From GCA-003244245 sp050699955 (GTDB lineage: Bacteria > Actinomycetota > Actinomycetes > Mycobacteriales > Pseudonocardiaceae): a stretch of DNA of 64,000 bases. Positions 25,326-34,236 of the stretch are shown in pieces. Where the stretch lies: the NCBI GenBank assembly GCA_050699955.1, contig JBOHGD010000008.1, positions 1 to 64,000 on the forward strand. Reading direction: 5' to 3'. The position numbers and the translations under genes were made by a program. How positions within the stretch are numbered: the first letter of the stretch is position 1; the number at the start of each line of letters is the position of its first letter. The notes below the pieces were generated by a model. The model was given only the letters and a program-made list of their open reading frames with translations, made no database searches and was not told the DNA's origin.

Positions 25326-25699
25326 GAACTCCGCTGCAGTTCGTAGTAGGGGTTGTAAAGAACCTTGCGGCCATCCCGGACAGCTAGCCGTCCAGATGCC
25401 CGGACGGTACGGCCGGGCTCGATGCCCGGGATCCGGCGACGGCCCAGCCAGACCAGCGTGATTCCTTCAGTGCCGTCGAACAACTCGGCCTCCAGAGTAG
25501 CTACCGCCTCCCGAGGACACAGTTCCACACTGCGCAGTCGCCCCAGCACCGTCACCGACTCACCGCAAGCACACTCGCTGGCCCGCTGGGCACCCGCCTG
25601 CTCGACGCGCTGGCACAGATCGTCGGCGTCCAGCTCGGTGGCGTCAGTGGTCAGCCGCCGGACCAGACGCCGCCAGTAACCGGGAGCCGCGCCGCTCAT
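25322..25699 (-). CDS. OB-fold nucleic-acid-binding domain protein
   Basis: 125 aa from ATG 25699 (GGAG six bases upstream); the frame is open further upstream, so a longer form is possible. It has an OB-fold core (VTVLGRLRSVELCPREAVAT, LFDGTEGITLVWLGRRRI, PGRTVRASGRLAVRDG, LYNPYYEL) of the kind seen in RecG-wedge-like or DNA-binding proteins. Two Cys in SECACGESV precede the fold. It forms a coupled pair with the DUF3159 gene. Equivalent of Rv2694c. Confidence 0.85.
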   Translation of the reverse strand: MSGAAPGYWRRLVRRLTTDATELDADDLCQRVEQAGAQRASECACGESVTVLGRLRSVELCPREAVATLEAELFDGTEGITLVWLGRRRIPGIEPGRTVRASGRLAVRDGRKVLYNPYYELQRSS

Positions 25700-25822
25700 G
25701 TCGAACTCCGCCACCGATCCCGGGTCCCCCGACGGACCCACGTCTACCTCAGCGTAGTCGGTGACACCCCGTTCCTGCCTCCCCAACGATCGGAGCCGCC
25801 CGGAGGTCGTTCAAGGGTTCGG

Positions 25823-26551
25823 TCACGCGCCGAACGGTGCCGGACCGCTCCCGGCGGCGGAGTCGTCCTGCCCAGCGGTGGCCAGCTTGAGCTGATCGGC
25901 GAGTGCCCCGGGCAGTTGCAACGGCAGCGGGCTGCGCACCGGCAGCGGCTCCGCTCCACGCACCACCACGGTCTCCCGGATGACATCACGCAGCAGCGCG
26001 GCCCGCGCCTCGGCGTACTCGGCAGGCCCGGCTGCCACGCCACGCAACATCCACCGCGGACCGTCCACCGCCAGGAACCGGAGCACGCCATCCGGGGTGA
26101 TCGCCTCGATCTCCTCGCCCCATTCGCCCTTCGCGCGAGCGACCTGCGCGCCATCGGTACGCAACCGTGCCACCAGCTCTCTGGCGACCTCGGTCCACAA
26201 CCGGGCGCTGCGGGGGGCGGCGAATGCGGTGACGGTGAGCTGGCCGAGAGCGGTCATCAGATGCACCGCCCGCACCGGCCCGGATCTGTCCACTTCGACC
26301 TGCAGCTGCGCTCCCTCGGGTATCGGCAGCCGCAACGAGCCCAGATCCAGCCGGATCCGCCCGTCATCGGGCTCCTCTGCGGCGTCGAAGGGGCCGGAAG
26401 CGGGCTCCTGATCGAACGCCTCCGGGTCGGAATCCTCGGGGTCGGAATCGTCGGGGTCCACACCGTCCGGATCGAATGCCTCCGGGTCGAGAACCTCAGG
26501 GGCGTCCTCCCCGGGCGGCTGCTGCTGCGCCCTGCGGCGACGTCCGAACAC
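25823..26551 (-). CDS. DUF3710 family protein
   Basis: 242 aa. The first 55 residues are highly acidic repeats (EDSDPEAFDQEP and similar Asp-Pro units), then a DUF3710 domain: GRIRLDLGSLRLPIPEGAQL, GPVRAVHLMTALGQLTVTAF, WGEEIEAITPDGVLRFLAVD, RWMLRGVAAGPAEYAEA and LPLQLPGAL. Function unknown. It starts three bases after the dut stop, so the two genes form an operon. Equivalent of Rv2696c. Confidence 0.85.
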   Translation of the reverse strand: MFGRRRRAQQQPPGEDAPEVLDPEAFDPDGVDPDDSDPEDSDPEAFDQEPASGPFDAAEEPDDGRIRLDLGSLRLPIPEGAQLQVEVDRSGPVRAVHLMTALGQLTVTAFAAPRSARLWTEVARELVARLRTDGAQVARAKGEWGEEIEAITPDGVLRFLAVDGPRWMLRGVAAGPAEYAEARAALLRDVIRETVVVRGAEPLPVRSPLPLQLPGALADQLKLATAGQDDSAAGSGPAPFGA

Positions 26552-26554
26552 TGT

Positions 26555-26998
26555 TCAACCCTCTCCCTCGTACCCAAGCCCGGTCGACCCGTATCCGGCT
26601 GTCCCCCGGGGCGAGCCCGGTAAGGCGGTCACCTCGCGGAACGCCACGCGCTCCACCCGCTGCACGACCAGTTGAGCGATCCGGTCCATCCTGTGTAGCA
26701 CCACGGACTCTCGCGGGTCGTGGTTGACCAGACAGACCCGCACTTCCCCCCGATAGCCCGCGTCGATCGTGCCCGGAGCATTGACGATGCCCAGCCCGGA
26801 TCGGGCTGCCAGCCCGGATCGGGGGTGAACGAAGCCCGCGTACCCAATGGGCAATGCGATCGCGATACCGGTCCCCACCACCATCCGTTCCCCCGGCAGC
26901 AGGACGAGTTCCCGGGTGGTGACCAGATCCGCACCCGCATCGCCGTCATGTGCGTAACGAGGTACCGGAACTGCCGGGTCCAGCCGGATCAGCAGCAC
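26555..26998 (-). CDS. dut: Deoxyuridine 5'-triphosphate nucleotidohydrolase (dUTPase)
   Basis: 147 aa from GTG 26998 (GGAG upstream); a longer frame would overlap the divergent gene. It hydrolyses dUTP to dUMP, keeping uracil out of DNA and feeding thymidylate synthesis. All five trimeric dUTPase motifs are visible: AHDGDAGADL, HPRSGLAARSGL, GTIDAGYRGEVRV, RMDRIAQLVVQ and the C-terminal GTAGYGSTG arm. Equivalent of Rv2697c. Confidence 0.95.
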   Translation of the reverse strand: MLLIRLDPAVPVPRYAHDGDAGADLVTTRELVLLPGERMVVGTGIAIALPIGYAGFVHPRSGLAARSGLGIVNAPGTIDAGYRGEVRVCLVNHDPRESVVLHRMDRIAQLVVQRVERVAFREVTALPGSPRGTAGYGSTGLGYEGEG

Positions 26999-27053
26999 GT
27001 CGACTCCGAACACCTCGGCCGGGCACACGGCGGGCGAGACTACCCTCGTCGGC

Positions 27054-27608
27054 ATGTCCGATCGCTCGGCCCCGGGTCAGCGGCCACCCGGCCGTGTACC
27101 CAGCACCGCACCCGCCTTCAACGAATGGCACTCGGTGCCGTGGTGGTGGTGGCCGCTGGGCATCGGGGTGGCCGTTCTGCTGGCGGCCGAGGTGCATATG
27201 GGATATCCGGGCGTGCGGGCCTGGCTTCCGTACCTGCTGACCGTGCCGCTGGCCGGCGCGGTGCTGCTCCGGATGGGCAGTCGGCGGGTCCGGCTCTCCG
27301 GCGGCGAGTTGCGGGTGGGGCCTGCGCACGTGCCGCTACAGCATCTGGGACAGGTGCACGTCATCGCCCCGGCCGATAAGCGGCGGGCATTGGGTCCTAA
27401 CCTGGACCCGGCCGCATTCGTGCAGCACAGCCCCTGGATCGGACCGCTGGTCCGGGTCGAGCTCACCGATCCGGACGACCCGACGCCTTACTGGATCTTC
27501 AGCGTTGACCGGGCAGCGGATCTCGTCGCGTTGCTGCGAGCCGGTATCGACGACGCTCGCCAGGACGGCGCCACCGGACACTCCCCTGCTCTCGGGCCCG
27601 ATGTCTGA
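27054..27608 (+). CDS. DUF3093 membrane protein
   Basis: 184 aa from ATG 27054. Two transmembrane segments near the N-terminus (WWPLGIGVAVLLAAEVHMGY and VRAWLPYLLTVPLAGAVLL) precede a beta-rich domain (LRVGPAHVPLQHLGQVHVIA, WIGPLVRVELTDPDDPTPYW) typical of DUF3093. Function unknown. It diverges from dut with about 55 bp between starts. Equivalent of Rv2698. Confidence 0.85.
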   Translation: MSDRSAPGQRPPGRVPSTAPAFNEWHSVPWWWWPLGIGVAVLLAAEVHMGYPGVRAWLPYLLTVPLAGAVLLRMGSRRVRLSGGELRVGPAHVPLQHLGQVHVIAPADKRRALGPNLDPAAFVQHSPWIGPLVRVELTDPDDPTPYWIFSVDRAADLVALLRAGIDDARQDGATGHSPALGPDV

Positions 27609-27636
27609 ACGGACCCGGTAGCTGAACGAGCGGCGG

Positions 27637-27939
27637 TCAGGCGGCGCAGTCCCGGCAGACCAGATGCCCGTTGCGTTCCTCGGCCAGTCTGCTGCGATGG
27701 TGCACCAGGAAGCAGCTCGCGCAGGTGAACTCGTCAGCCTGCTTGGGCAGCACCCGGACGGTCAGTTCCTCGCCGGACAAGTCAGCTCCGGGCAGCTCGA
27801 AATTCTCCGCGCTGTCTGACTCGTCGACGTCGACCGCACCGGACTGGGCCTCATTGCGCCGGGCCTTCAGCTCTTCCAGCGAGTCCTCGGCGAGTTCATC
27901 AGTTTCGTTTCGCCGCGGAGCGTCGTAGTCGGTCGCCAT
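27637..27939 (-). CDS. DUF4193 zinc-ribbon protein
   Basis: 100 aa from ATG 27939, the usual length of the family. The start MATDYDAPRRNETDE is characteristic; the acidic middle (LEELKARRNEAQSGAVDVDE) is followed by a zinc site in FTCASCFLVHHRSRLA and LVCRDCAA. Highly conserved in actinobacteria and of unknown function. Equivalent of Rv2699c. Confidence 0.88.
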   Translation of the reverse strand: MATDYDAPRRNETDELAEDSLEELKARRNEAQSGAVDVDESDSAENFELPGADLSGEELTVRVLPKQADEFTCASCFLVHHRSRLAEERNGHLVCRDCAA

Positions 27940-28171
27940 GATCTTCCCACCCCTGAGTCGTACGGGCCGTGCCGCTGCACAACGCACGACCCTTGCGATT
28001 TGTGCCCGTGATAACGGTCACACTTTCGTGGTCGCGGTTACGACCGTGCCCGGCGCTTGCGGGCGGCGGACGCCGCCGAAGCTGCGCGAGGGTAGCTCAC
28101 CGGGCGGCGCAACGCGCGGAACATCGCACGGCGTGTCCGGTGCGCACGTCCGATCGGTACCGTACTGGGCC

Positions 28172-29275
28172 ATGGCCGCCGAGAACCGCGCCACCGGGGC
28201 AGGCAGGCGCGCAGCAGCGGACACGACCGTGCAGGTAGCGGCCGACCCTGCCGCCGTCGGGTCATGGCTGGCTGAGGTGCTGGGCGAGCCACGCTGGTCA
28301 CACTGCCGGGTGGCACGGATCGGGGCGGGTCGATCCAACCTGACCTTCCGGGTCGACAGCGCGGCCGGATCCGTTGTGCTGCGCAGACCTCCGCTGGGCG
28401 CCGTCGCGGCGAGCGCACACGACATGGGCCGCGAGCAGCGTGTGCTGCGCGCGCTGCGGGACAGCGTCGTACCGGTGCCTGCAGTGCTCGCCGGGTCCGA
28501 CGAATCCGGTCCCCTGAGCGCACCGTGCTACGTCATGGAGCTCATCGAGGGGATCGTCGCGGCGGACGAGCTGCCTGCCGGCTTCGCCGAGCGCCCCGAG
28601 CAGCGCCGGGACATCGCATACGGGCTGCTCGACGTGCTTGCGCTGCTGCACTCGATAGACCCGGCCGCGGTCGACTTGACGGACTTCGGCCGGCCCGAGG
28701 GCTTCCTCGAGCGCCAGCTCCGCGTCTGGTCTCGCCAGCTGGACACCTGGCGAGACGGTCAGGACTGGCCCGCACTCACTGCACTGGCCGGGATGCTGCG
28801 CACGCCGCTACCCCGCTCTGGACCGGCCGCGATCGTGCACGGCGACTACCGGATCGACAACGTCGTGCTCGACCGCACTGAGCCCGGCCGGGTACTCGCG
28901 GTGCTCGACTGGGAGATGGCCACCCTGGGTGACCCACTGGCCGATCTCGGCCTGATGCTGGTGAGCTGGCAGCAGGCCGAGGAGGACGACGAGATCTGGA
29001 CCGCCGCCAGAGTGCTGCCGAACCCGACCATCCTGCCGGGGTTCCCCACCCGCGCCGAGGCCGCCGCGCACTATGCGCAACGTTCAGGTCGATCGCTTCA
29101 CGAACTGCCCTGGTACATCGCGTTCGGGTGCTTCAAGTTGGCGGTGGTACTGGTGGGCATCGTGTCCCGGGCACGGGCGGGAGCCGTACCCGCCGACACA
29201 GCCACCGGATTGGGGCAAGGAATCACCCCACTGGCACTGCTCGGTGAGCACATATTGCACACAGAGATGTATTGA
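28172..29275 (+). CDS. Phosphotransferase family protein (APH/ACAD10-like kinase)
   Basis: 367 aa from ATG 28172. A protein-kinase-like small-molecule phosphotransferase: N-lobe (ARIGAGRSNLTFRVDSAAGS, VLRRPPLGAVAASAHDMGRE), catalytic loop HGDYRIDNVVLD, metal-binding VLAVLDWEMATLGDPLADLG. This subgroup is related to the kinase domain of ACAD10/11 and mycobacterial FadE-linked kinases that phosphorylate 4-hydroxyacyl-CoA or similar; the substrate here cannot be read. It occupies the place of Rv2700 (cei) in the M. tuberculosis order, so it is an insertion or replacement. Confidence 0.85.
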   Translation: MAAENRATGAGRRAAADTTVQVAADPAAVGSWLAEVLGEPRWSHCRVARIGAGRSNLTFRVDSAAGSVVLRRPPLGAVAASAHDMGREQRVLRALRDSVVPVPAVLAGSDESGPLSAPCYVMELIEGIVAADELPAGFAERPEQRRDIAYGLLDVLALLHSIDPAAVDLTDFGRPEGFLERQLRVWSRQLDTWRDGQDWPALTALAGMLRTPLPRSGPAAIVHGDYRIDNVVLDRTEPGRVLAVLDWEMATLGDPLADLGLMLVSWQQAEEDDEIWTAARVLPNPTILPGFPTRAEAAAHYAQRSGRSLHELPWYIAFGCFKLAVVLVGIVSRARAGAVPADTATGLGQGITPLALLGEHILHTEMY

Positions 29276-29292
29276 ACCCTCCGGGCCGGCCG

Positions 29293-30135
29293 TCAGACGA
29301 TGTCGGCCCCGCACTGCACCAGCAGGTCCGCCAGCCCGTCGGCGATCCCCGGTGTGGCCGCCTGCACCAGGTCCGATCCTGGCTGCGGGAGTCGGACCAC
29401 CGCGCCGGCCTCGGCCGCGATCAGCGCACCGGCCGCCCAGTCCCATCGGTGCAACCCGTGTTCGGCGAAACCATCCAGCCATCCCGATGCCACCGAGCAC
29501 AGGTCCAGCGCCGCAGATCCGGCCCGGCGCACGTCCCGGACCCTCGGCAATAGGCAGGCCACCATGGTCGCTTGCCGGGCCCGGCGCTCCGGCAGATAGG
29601 AGAACCCGGTACCGATCAGCGACAGCTCCAGCTGCCGGGCCTCGCTCACCCGCAGCGCCACTCCGTCGCAGTCCGCACCCTGGCCGAGGGCGGCACTCCA
29701 GATCCGGCCGTCGGCGGGCTGGGCCACCGCGGCAGCCAACGACTCCCCGTCCCGCTGCACCGCCACGGACACCGCATACCAAGGCCATCCGTAGAGGTAG
29801 TTCACAGTGCCGTCGATGGGGTCGACCACCCAGCACAGGCCGCTCGACGACGACGCACCGGTGTCGCCCTCTTCCTCGCCGAGCACCGGCTCACCCGGAC
29901 GCCACTGTGCCAGCAGCCGCCTGGCCAGCCGCTCGGCGGCGGTGTCGGCCGCGGTCACCACGTCGGTGTCGCTGCTCTTGGTCTCCACCTGCCCCGGACC
30001 CGCGATCCGCATCCGGGCGACCAGATCGCCCACCTGGCGGGCCACCGCCACCGCTGTCGCTCGCAGCTGCTCGACGTCGTCCCCGCGCTCGCTCGGCACC
30101 GGCCAATCCGACCACACCGGTCCATCCGACCACAC
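29293..30135 (-). CDS. suhB: Inositol-1-monophosphatase family protein
   Basis: About 280 aa. It has the Mg2+-dependent phosphatase motifs VLGEEEGDTG, WVVDPIDGTVNYLYGWPW and WDWAAGALIAAEAGAVV. It would hydrolyse myo-inositol phosphate, feeding phosphatidylinositol and mycothiol synthesis (family knowledge). Start uncertain: GTG 30135, 30117 and 30099 are all in frame, and the first two lie in an 18-bp tandem repeat; the shortest begins closest to where homologues align. It diverges from ppgK. Equivalent of Rv2701c. Confidence 0.88.
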   Translation of the reverse strand: MWSDGPVWSDWPVPSERGDDVEQLRATAVAVARQVGDLVARMRIAGPGQVETKSSDTDVVTAADTAAERLARRLLAQWRPGEPVLGEEEGDTGASSSSGLCWVVDPIDGTVNYLYGWPWYAVSVAVQRDGESLAAAVAQPADGRIWSAALGQGADCDGVALRVSEARQLELSLIGTGFSYLPERRARQATMVACLLPRVRDVRRAGSAALDLCSVASGWLDGFAEHGLHRWDWAAGALIAAEAGAVVRLPQPGSDLVQAATPGIADGLADLLVQCGADIV

Positions 30136-30138
30136 CGG
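30106..30138. repeat. 18-bp tandem repeat at the suhB 5' end
   Basis: ATCCGACCACACCGG occurs at 30106-30120 and again at 30124-30138, a period of 18 bases, so it keeps the reading frame (a repeated PVWSD peptide on the minus strand). It lies over the alternative GTG starts of suhB and within the divergent suhB-ppgK control region. Confidence 0.6.
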
Positions 30139-30219
30139 GCGGTCGGAGTGTCGCAGCCTGACCCAGGTTAAGGTCGCAGCCGCAGCGTCAGGCAGCCGGG
30201 TGACCAGGAGAGGACGCGG

Positions 30220-30972
30220 ATGGCCAAGAGCGCCGGATTCGGGGTGGACATCGGCGGGTCCGCCGTCAAGGGCTGCACTGTGGATCTGCGCCTCGGCGAG
30301 CTGGACGACGAGCGAGTACGCATCCCCACCCCGCAACCGGCCACACCCGAGGCAGTGGCCAAGGTGGTCGCCGCGATCACCCGCGAGTTCGGCTGGCACG
30401 GCCCGATGGGCGTCACCCTACCCTGTGTGATCAAGCACGGCGTGGCCCACACCGCAGCCAACGTGGACCAGTCCTGGATCGACACCGATGCGGCCGCGCT
30501 GTTCTCCGAGCACTGCCGGGCCCCCGTGACGGTACTCAACGACGCCGACGCCGCCGGGCTGGCCGAGATGCGGTTCGGGGCGGGCCGGGACCGGGACGGC
30601 GTCGTCGTGTTGCTCACCTTCGGCACCGGCATCGGTAGCGCGCTGTTCCTCGACGGGGAGCTGGTACCCAATACCGAACTGGGGCATCTGCAGGTGGACG
30701 GCGCTGACGCCGAGGAACGCGCCGCCGCATCGGCCAGGGACGCCGAAGCGCTGTCCTGGGGAGACTGGGCCCCCCGGGTGTCACGCTATCTGCAGGTTCT
30801 CGAAAACCTGCTCTGGCCGGACCTGATCATCGTCGGGGGCGGGGTCAGCAGAAAGGCCGAGAGATGGCTGCCCTTGCTGACCTGCCGCACCCCGGTGGTG
30901 GCTGCCGGGTTGCGCAATGATGCCGGCATCGTCGGTGCCGCGGCCGCCGCTGCGGAGGGACGCGTGCGGTGA
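30220..30972 (+). CDS. ppgK: Polyphosphate glucokinase
   Basis: 250 aa from ATG 30220. A ROK-family kinase that phosphorylates glucose with polyphosphate or ATP. Motifs: phosphate-binding FGVDIGGSAVKGCTVDL, VLNDADAAGLAEMRFG with the catalytic Asp, LTFGTGIGSALFLDGEL, and PNTELGHLQVDG, which replaces the zinc-binding ROK motif in the PpgK group; C-terminal LIIVGGGVSRKAERWLPLL. Equivalent of Rv2702, next to sigA as in mycobacteria. Confidence 0.95.
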   Translation: MAKSAGFGVDIGGSAVKGCTVDLRLGELDDERVRIPTPQPATPEAVAKVVAAITREFGWHGPMGVTLPCVIKHGVAHTAANVDQSWIDTDAAALFSEHCRAPVTVLNDADAAGLAEMRFGAGRDRDGVVVLLTFGTGIGSALFLDGELVPNTELGHLQVDGADAEERAAASARDAEALSWGDWAPRVSRYLQVLENLLWPDLIIVGGGVSRKAERWLPLLTCRTPVVAAGLRNDAGIVGAAAAAAEGRVR

Positions 30973-31167
30973 GCACCTTGGCGCTGCGCCTCCAACAGCG
31001 ACCTGCGTCGTTACAATGGAACATGGCACCGTCCCCGGGCACCCTGGATCGCCCCGTGGGAGTCTGGCAGTCCGCCACGACTCCCACTCTCGCTCCAGCG
31101 GCGGGCCCGCCGACCGGAGGCCAATCCTGACCAGCGCCCGAACACCGACCGTCTCGAAAGGCCGTCC

Positions 31168-32604
31168 GTGGCAGCCGCAGAACCCGCAGCACAACGCGCC
31201 ACCGCTTCGAAGTCCGGCGCGGCCAAGAAGCCTCCCACCCGCGGCGGCGTAACCGGAGACACCGACTTGGCCGCAGTCCCCGCAAAGAGCGCCGTCCCCG
31301 CCAAAGGCGGCGCGCGCACCAGGGAAGGTGCCGCCACGCCGACGGGCCGCGCGAAGAGCACCAGAAACGGTGGTGCGCGCCCCGCGGCGAAGTCCACCGG
31401 CACCGCGGCGAAGTCCACCGGTACTGCGGCGAAGGTCGGCCCGAAATCCGCCGTTGTGACCACTCCTGCCGCCGAGGTCGAGGTCGAGGACGCCCCTGAG
31501 CTCGAGGGTGGTCCTGCCGCCGAGGACCTGGCAGAGGTTGCCGACGTCGAGGTCGAGGTCGAGGAGATCACCGCTGACGCAGAGGAAGCCGAGGCGCAGA
31601 GCGGTCCGGGCGGGGAGGACTTCGTCTGGGATGAGGAGGAGTCCGAGGCCCTTCGGCAGGCCCGCAAGGACGCCGAGCTCACCGCGTCGGCGGACTCGGT
31701 CCGCGCCTACCTCAAGCAGATCGGCAAGGTGGCGCTGCTCAACGCCGAGGAAGAGGTGGAGCTGGCCAAACGCATCGAGGCCGGGCTCTACGCCGCCGAG
31801 CGGGTACGCAAGGCCGAGGACACCACCGAGAAGCTGTCCCCGCAGATGCGCCGGGACCTGCGCTGGATCGTCCGTGACGGGGAGCGTGCCAAGAACCACC
31901 TGCTGGAGGCCAACCTGCGCCTCGTCGTCTCGCTGGCCAAACGTTACACCGGCCGGGGGATGGCGTTTCTGGACCTGATCCAGGAGGGCAACCTGGGCCT
32001 GATCCGCGCCGTGGAGAAGTTCGACTACACCAAGGGTTACAAGTTCTCCACCTACGCGACCTGGTGGATCCGACAGGCGATCACCCGCGCGATGGCCGAC
32101 CAGGCGCGCACCATCCGCATCCCGGTGCACATGGTCGAGGTCATCAACAAGCTGGGGCGTATCCAGCGCGAGCTGCTTCAGGATCTGGGCCGCGAGCCCA
32201 CCCCGGACGAGCTGGCCAAGGAGATGGACATCACCCCGGAGAAGGTGCTGGAGATCCAGCAGTACGCCCGGGAACCCATCTCGCTGGACCAGACCATCGG
32301 CGACGAGGGCGACTCCCAGCTCGGAGACTTCATCGAGGACTCCGAGGCGGTGGTGGCGGTGGACGCGGTGTCGTTCACGCTGCTGCAGGACCAGCTGCAG
32401 TCCGTGCTCGCGACGCTGTCCGAGCGCGAGGCCGGCGTGGTGCGGCTGCGCTTCGGGCTCACCGACGGCCAGCCCCGCACCCTGGACGAGATCGGCCAGG
32501 TCTACGGGGTGACCCGGGAACGGATCCGACAGATCGAGTCCAAGACGATGTCCAAGCTGCGCCACCCCTCCCGCTCCCAGGTCCTGCGTGACTACCTGGA
32601 CTGA
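31168..32604 (+). CDS. sigA: Primary sigma factor RpoD (SigA/HrdB type)
   Basis: 478 aa from GTG 31168. A 145-residue Ala/Lys then acidic N-terminal extension (region 1.1-like) includes the repeat KSTGTAAKSTGTAAK. Region 1.2 follows (DSVRAYLKQIGKVALLNAEE), then region 2 (EANLRLVVSLAKRYTGRGM, FSTYATWWIRQAITRAMADQ), region 3 (IRIPVHMVEVINKLGRIQRE) and region 4 (RERIRQIESKTMSKLRHPSR). It directs RNA polymerase to housekeeping promoters. The N-terminal extension resembles other actinobacterial SigA. Equivalent of Rv2703. Confidence 0.97.
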   Translation: MAAAEPAAQRATASKSGAAKKPPTRGGVTGDTDLAAVPAKSAVPAKGGARTREGAATPTGRAKSTRNGGARPAAKSTGTAAKSTGTAAKVGPKSAVVTTPAAEVEVEDAPELEGGPAAEDLAEVADVEVEVEEITADAEEAEAQSGPGGEDFVWDEEESEALRQARKDAELTASADSVRAYLKQIGKVALLNAEEEVELAKRIEAGLYAAERVRKAEDTTEKLSPQMRRDLRWIVRDGERAKNHLLEANLRLVVSLAKRYTGRGMAFLDLIQEGNLGLIRAVEKFDYTKGYKFSTYATWWIRQAITRAMADQARTIRIPVHMVEVINKLGRIQRELLQDLGREPTPDELAKEMDITPEKVLEIQQYAREPISLDQTIGDEGDSQLGDFIEDSEAVVAVDAVSFTLLQDQLQSVLATLSEREAGVVRLRFGLTDGQPRTLDEIGQVYGVTRERIRQIESKTMSKLRHPSRSQVLRDYLD

Positions 32605-32639
32605 GCCAACCGGGCACACTGCGGCTCTGCCGACGGCGT

Positions 32640-32935
32640 CTAGAGTCGCACTCTGATCGGAACCGTCCAGCCCTGTTCAGCCTCCGACGAACCTAGGATT
32701 GACCCATCCGCACCCTCGAGGATGAAGCTGACTCCCCAGCGCTTCCCGTCCGATCCGATATGTCCGACCCCCTCCTCCACAGGCAAAGGCCAGTGAAAGA
32801 AGCTTGACGTCCGAGAACGTCCGGGCGGGTCATGAGGAACATCTTGTTGCGTGTTGGGTTCATCATGTTCGGCCCCTGGTCCGGGGACCACACCAGCTGG
32901 CCGTTCAAAAACTCCTGCCGACTACCTCGACGGCC
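32640..32935 (-). pseudogene. Frameshifted remnant, unknown family
   Basis: On the minus strand two overlapping frames look coding. The upstream one gives EFLNGQLVWSPDQGPNMMNP then KMFLMTRPDV; the downstream one gives TSSFFHWPLPVEEGVGHIGS then RWGVSFILEGADGSILGSSE and ends at a TAG at 32640. The switch near 32830 needs one frameshift. I do not recognise the protein. Both ends lack a start, so this is a decayed gene fragment. Confidence 0.45.
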
Positions 32936-33004
32936 AGGAAGGCCGAACTCAGGGCCCGTAGGGCAACCCAACGGGCCGGGCGCTGCAGCGGTCGGCGGGC
33001 GGGC

Positions 33005-33139
33005 CCATGCGTGGTGCTCTGCTCGATCCGCGACGCCGGCGCCTACGGCTCCCGGGTGGCCGACTGCGGGGCGAACGGGTTCGTCGAGACGTCCCAGCTG
33101 TCGGCGGCACTCTTGGCGGGTTACCTGGACTCGGGATGA
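33005..33139 (+). pseudogene. C-terminal fragment of a response-regulator receiver domain
   Basis: The stretch PCVVLCSIRDAGAYGSRVAD then GANGFVETSQLSAALLAGYL, ending at TGA 33139, matches the last third of the single-domain receiver proteins common in actinobacteria (VVLTSSR-DAADYG-type ends). The phospho-Asp half and the start are missing, and the position expected to hold the conserved Lys has Glu or Thr. It is a remnant, not a gene. Confidence 0.55.
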
Positions 33140-33590
33140 ATGCCGCGTGCACCGAGGTAGGTCAGCACGGCCAGCACCCGGCGGTGGTCGTTGGGTTCGG
33201 GTGGCAGGCCGAGGCGGAGCAGGATGCTGCGCACATGGGACTCCACGGTCTTCGAGGTGAGGAACAGCCGCTGGCCGATCGCCTGGTTGGAGCATCCCTG
33301 CGCCATCAGACCGAGCACATCGCGTTCCCGCTCGCTGAGCGTGGCGAGGCCGTCGTCCTGGCGCCGGGCGCGCAGCATCAGCGCGACGATCTCCGGGTCG
33401 ATGGCACAGCCACCACTGGCCACCCGGCGCACCGCGTCGAGGAAACCGACCACCCCGGTGACCCGATCCTTGAGCAGGTAGCCGACGCCGCGCGCGTCAC
33501 CACCGAGCAGCGTCCGCAGGCAGTGCGACTCCAGGTGCTGGGACAGCAGTAGCACCCCGACGTCCGGATGGCGGCGGCGGAGTTCTATCG
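33121..33590 (-). pseudogene. NarL-type response regulator lacking its N-terminal half
   Basis: From about 33590 leftward the minus strand encodes ELRRRHPDVGVLLLSQHLES, GVGYLLKDRVTGVVGFLDAV and an intact LuxR-type helix-turn-helix (LSERERDVLGLMAQGCSNQA, LTSKTVESHVRSILLRLGL), ending at TGA 33121. The start and the acidic pocket with phospho-Asp are absent: the frame upstream is out of register with the kinase fragment it abuts. It is the surviving half of a kinase-regulator operon joined by deletion. Confidence 0.65.
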
Positions 33591-34220
33591 CACCATCACC
33601 ACTGCGGCCGCCACCACCACACCCACCGCATCGGTCGCCCTGGACAACGCGCCTGCGAGCGGCAGATCGGAACGGATCAACAGCAGGTTGGATGGAGCGC
33701 CTTGCCGGTCGTAGAACAGCGCCGCAACCGGTACTACGGCGAACACCGTCGGATAGGCCGCCGCTGCGAGCAGCCGCTGCAGTGGGGATTCCAGCCGCTC
33801 GGTGGGAAACGCCGGCACCAGGTGCACCAGGAACCCGCCCGACGCCGCGGTGAGCAGCAGTCCGATGCTGAAAACGACCGGAATCCTGGACAGCTGCAGG
33901 TTTTCGGCGAACCAACCGACGCCGACGGCCACCATGAGCACGCCCACCCGGTTTTCCGGGCGCCGAAGGTGCGCGAACGCCCCTGCCATGAACCAGAGAA
34001 ACCCGCTCGCGCCGTCGAGCACCGTGTCCGTCAGCGGATACGTGTCGTCGAGGGTCTTGAAGGTGAGCGCCGCTACCCCGAGTGACACGCCGAGCAGCCC
34101 CACGGCCACCACCATGACGGCACGCTGGGCGCGGTCTGGGCGGCCAGCGCGGTCAGGTCCCGCAGCAGCCCGCCCAGCCAGCCCGCGCCCTGCGCGCCGT
34201 GCCCGCGTTCGGGGTCACGG
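33585..34220 (-). pseudogene. N-terminal membrane part of a sensor histidine kinase, truncated by deletion
   Basis: About 175-210 residues survive. A frame from about 34115 encodes several hydrophobic segments (VAVGLLGVSLGVAALTF; DGASGFLWFMAGAFAHLRRP; VGVLMVAVGVGWFAENLQLS; VVFSIGLLLTAASGGFLVHL; YPTVFAVVPVAALFYDR) like the 5-6 TM sensor part of NarL-partner kinases. It stops at TAG just where the response-regulator remnant begins, so the dimerisation and catalytic domains are gone. Confidence 0.6.
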
Positions 34221-34236
34221 GCCAGCAGGTTGCTCC

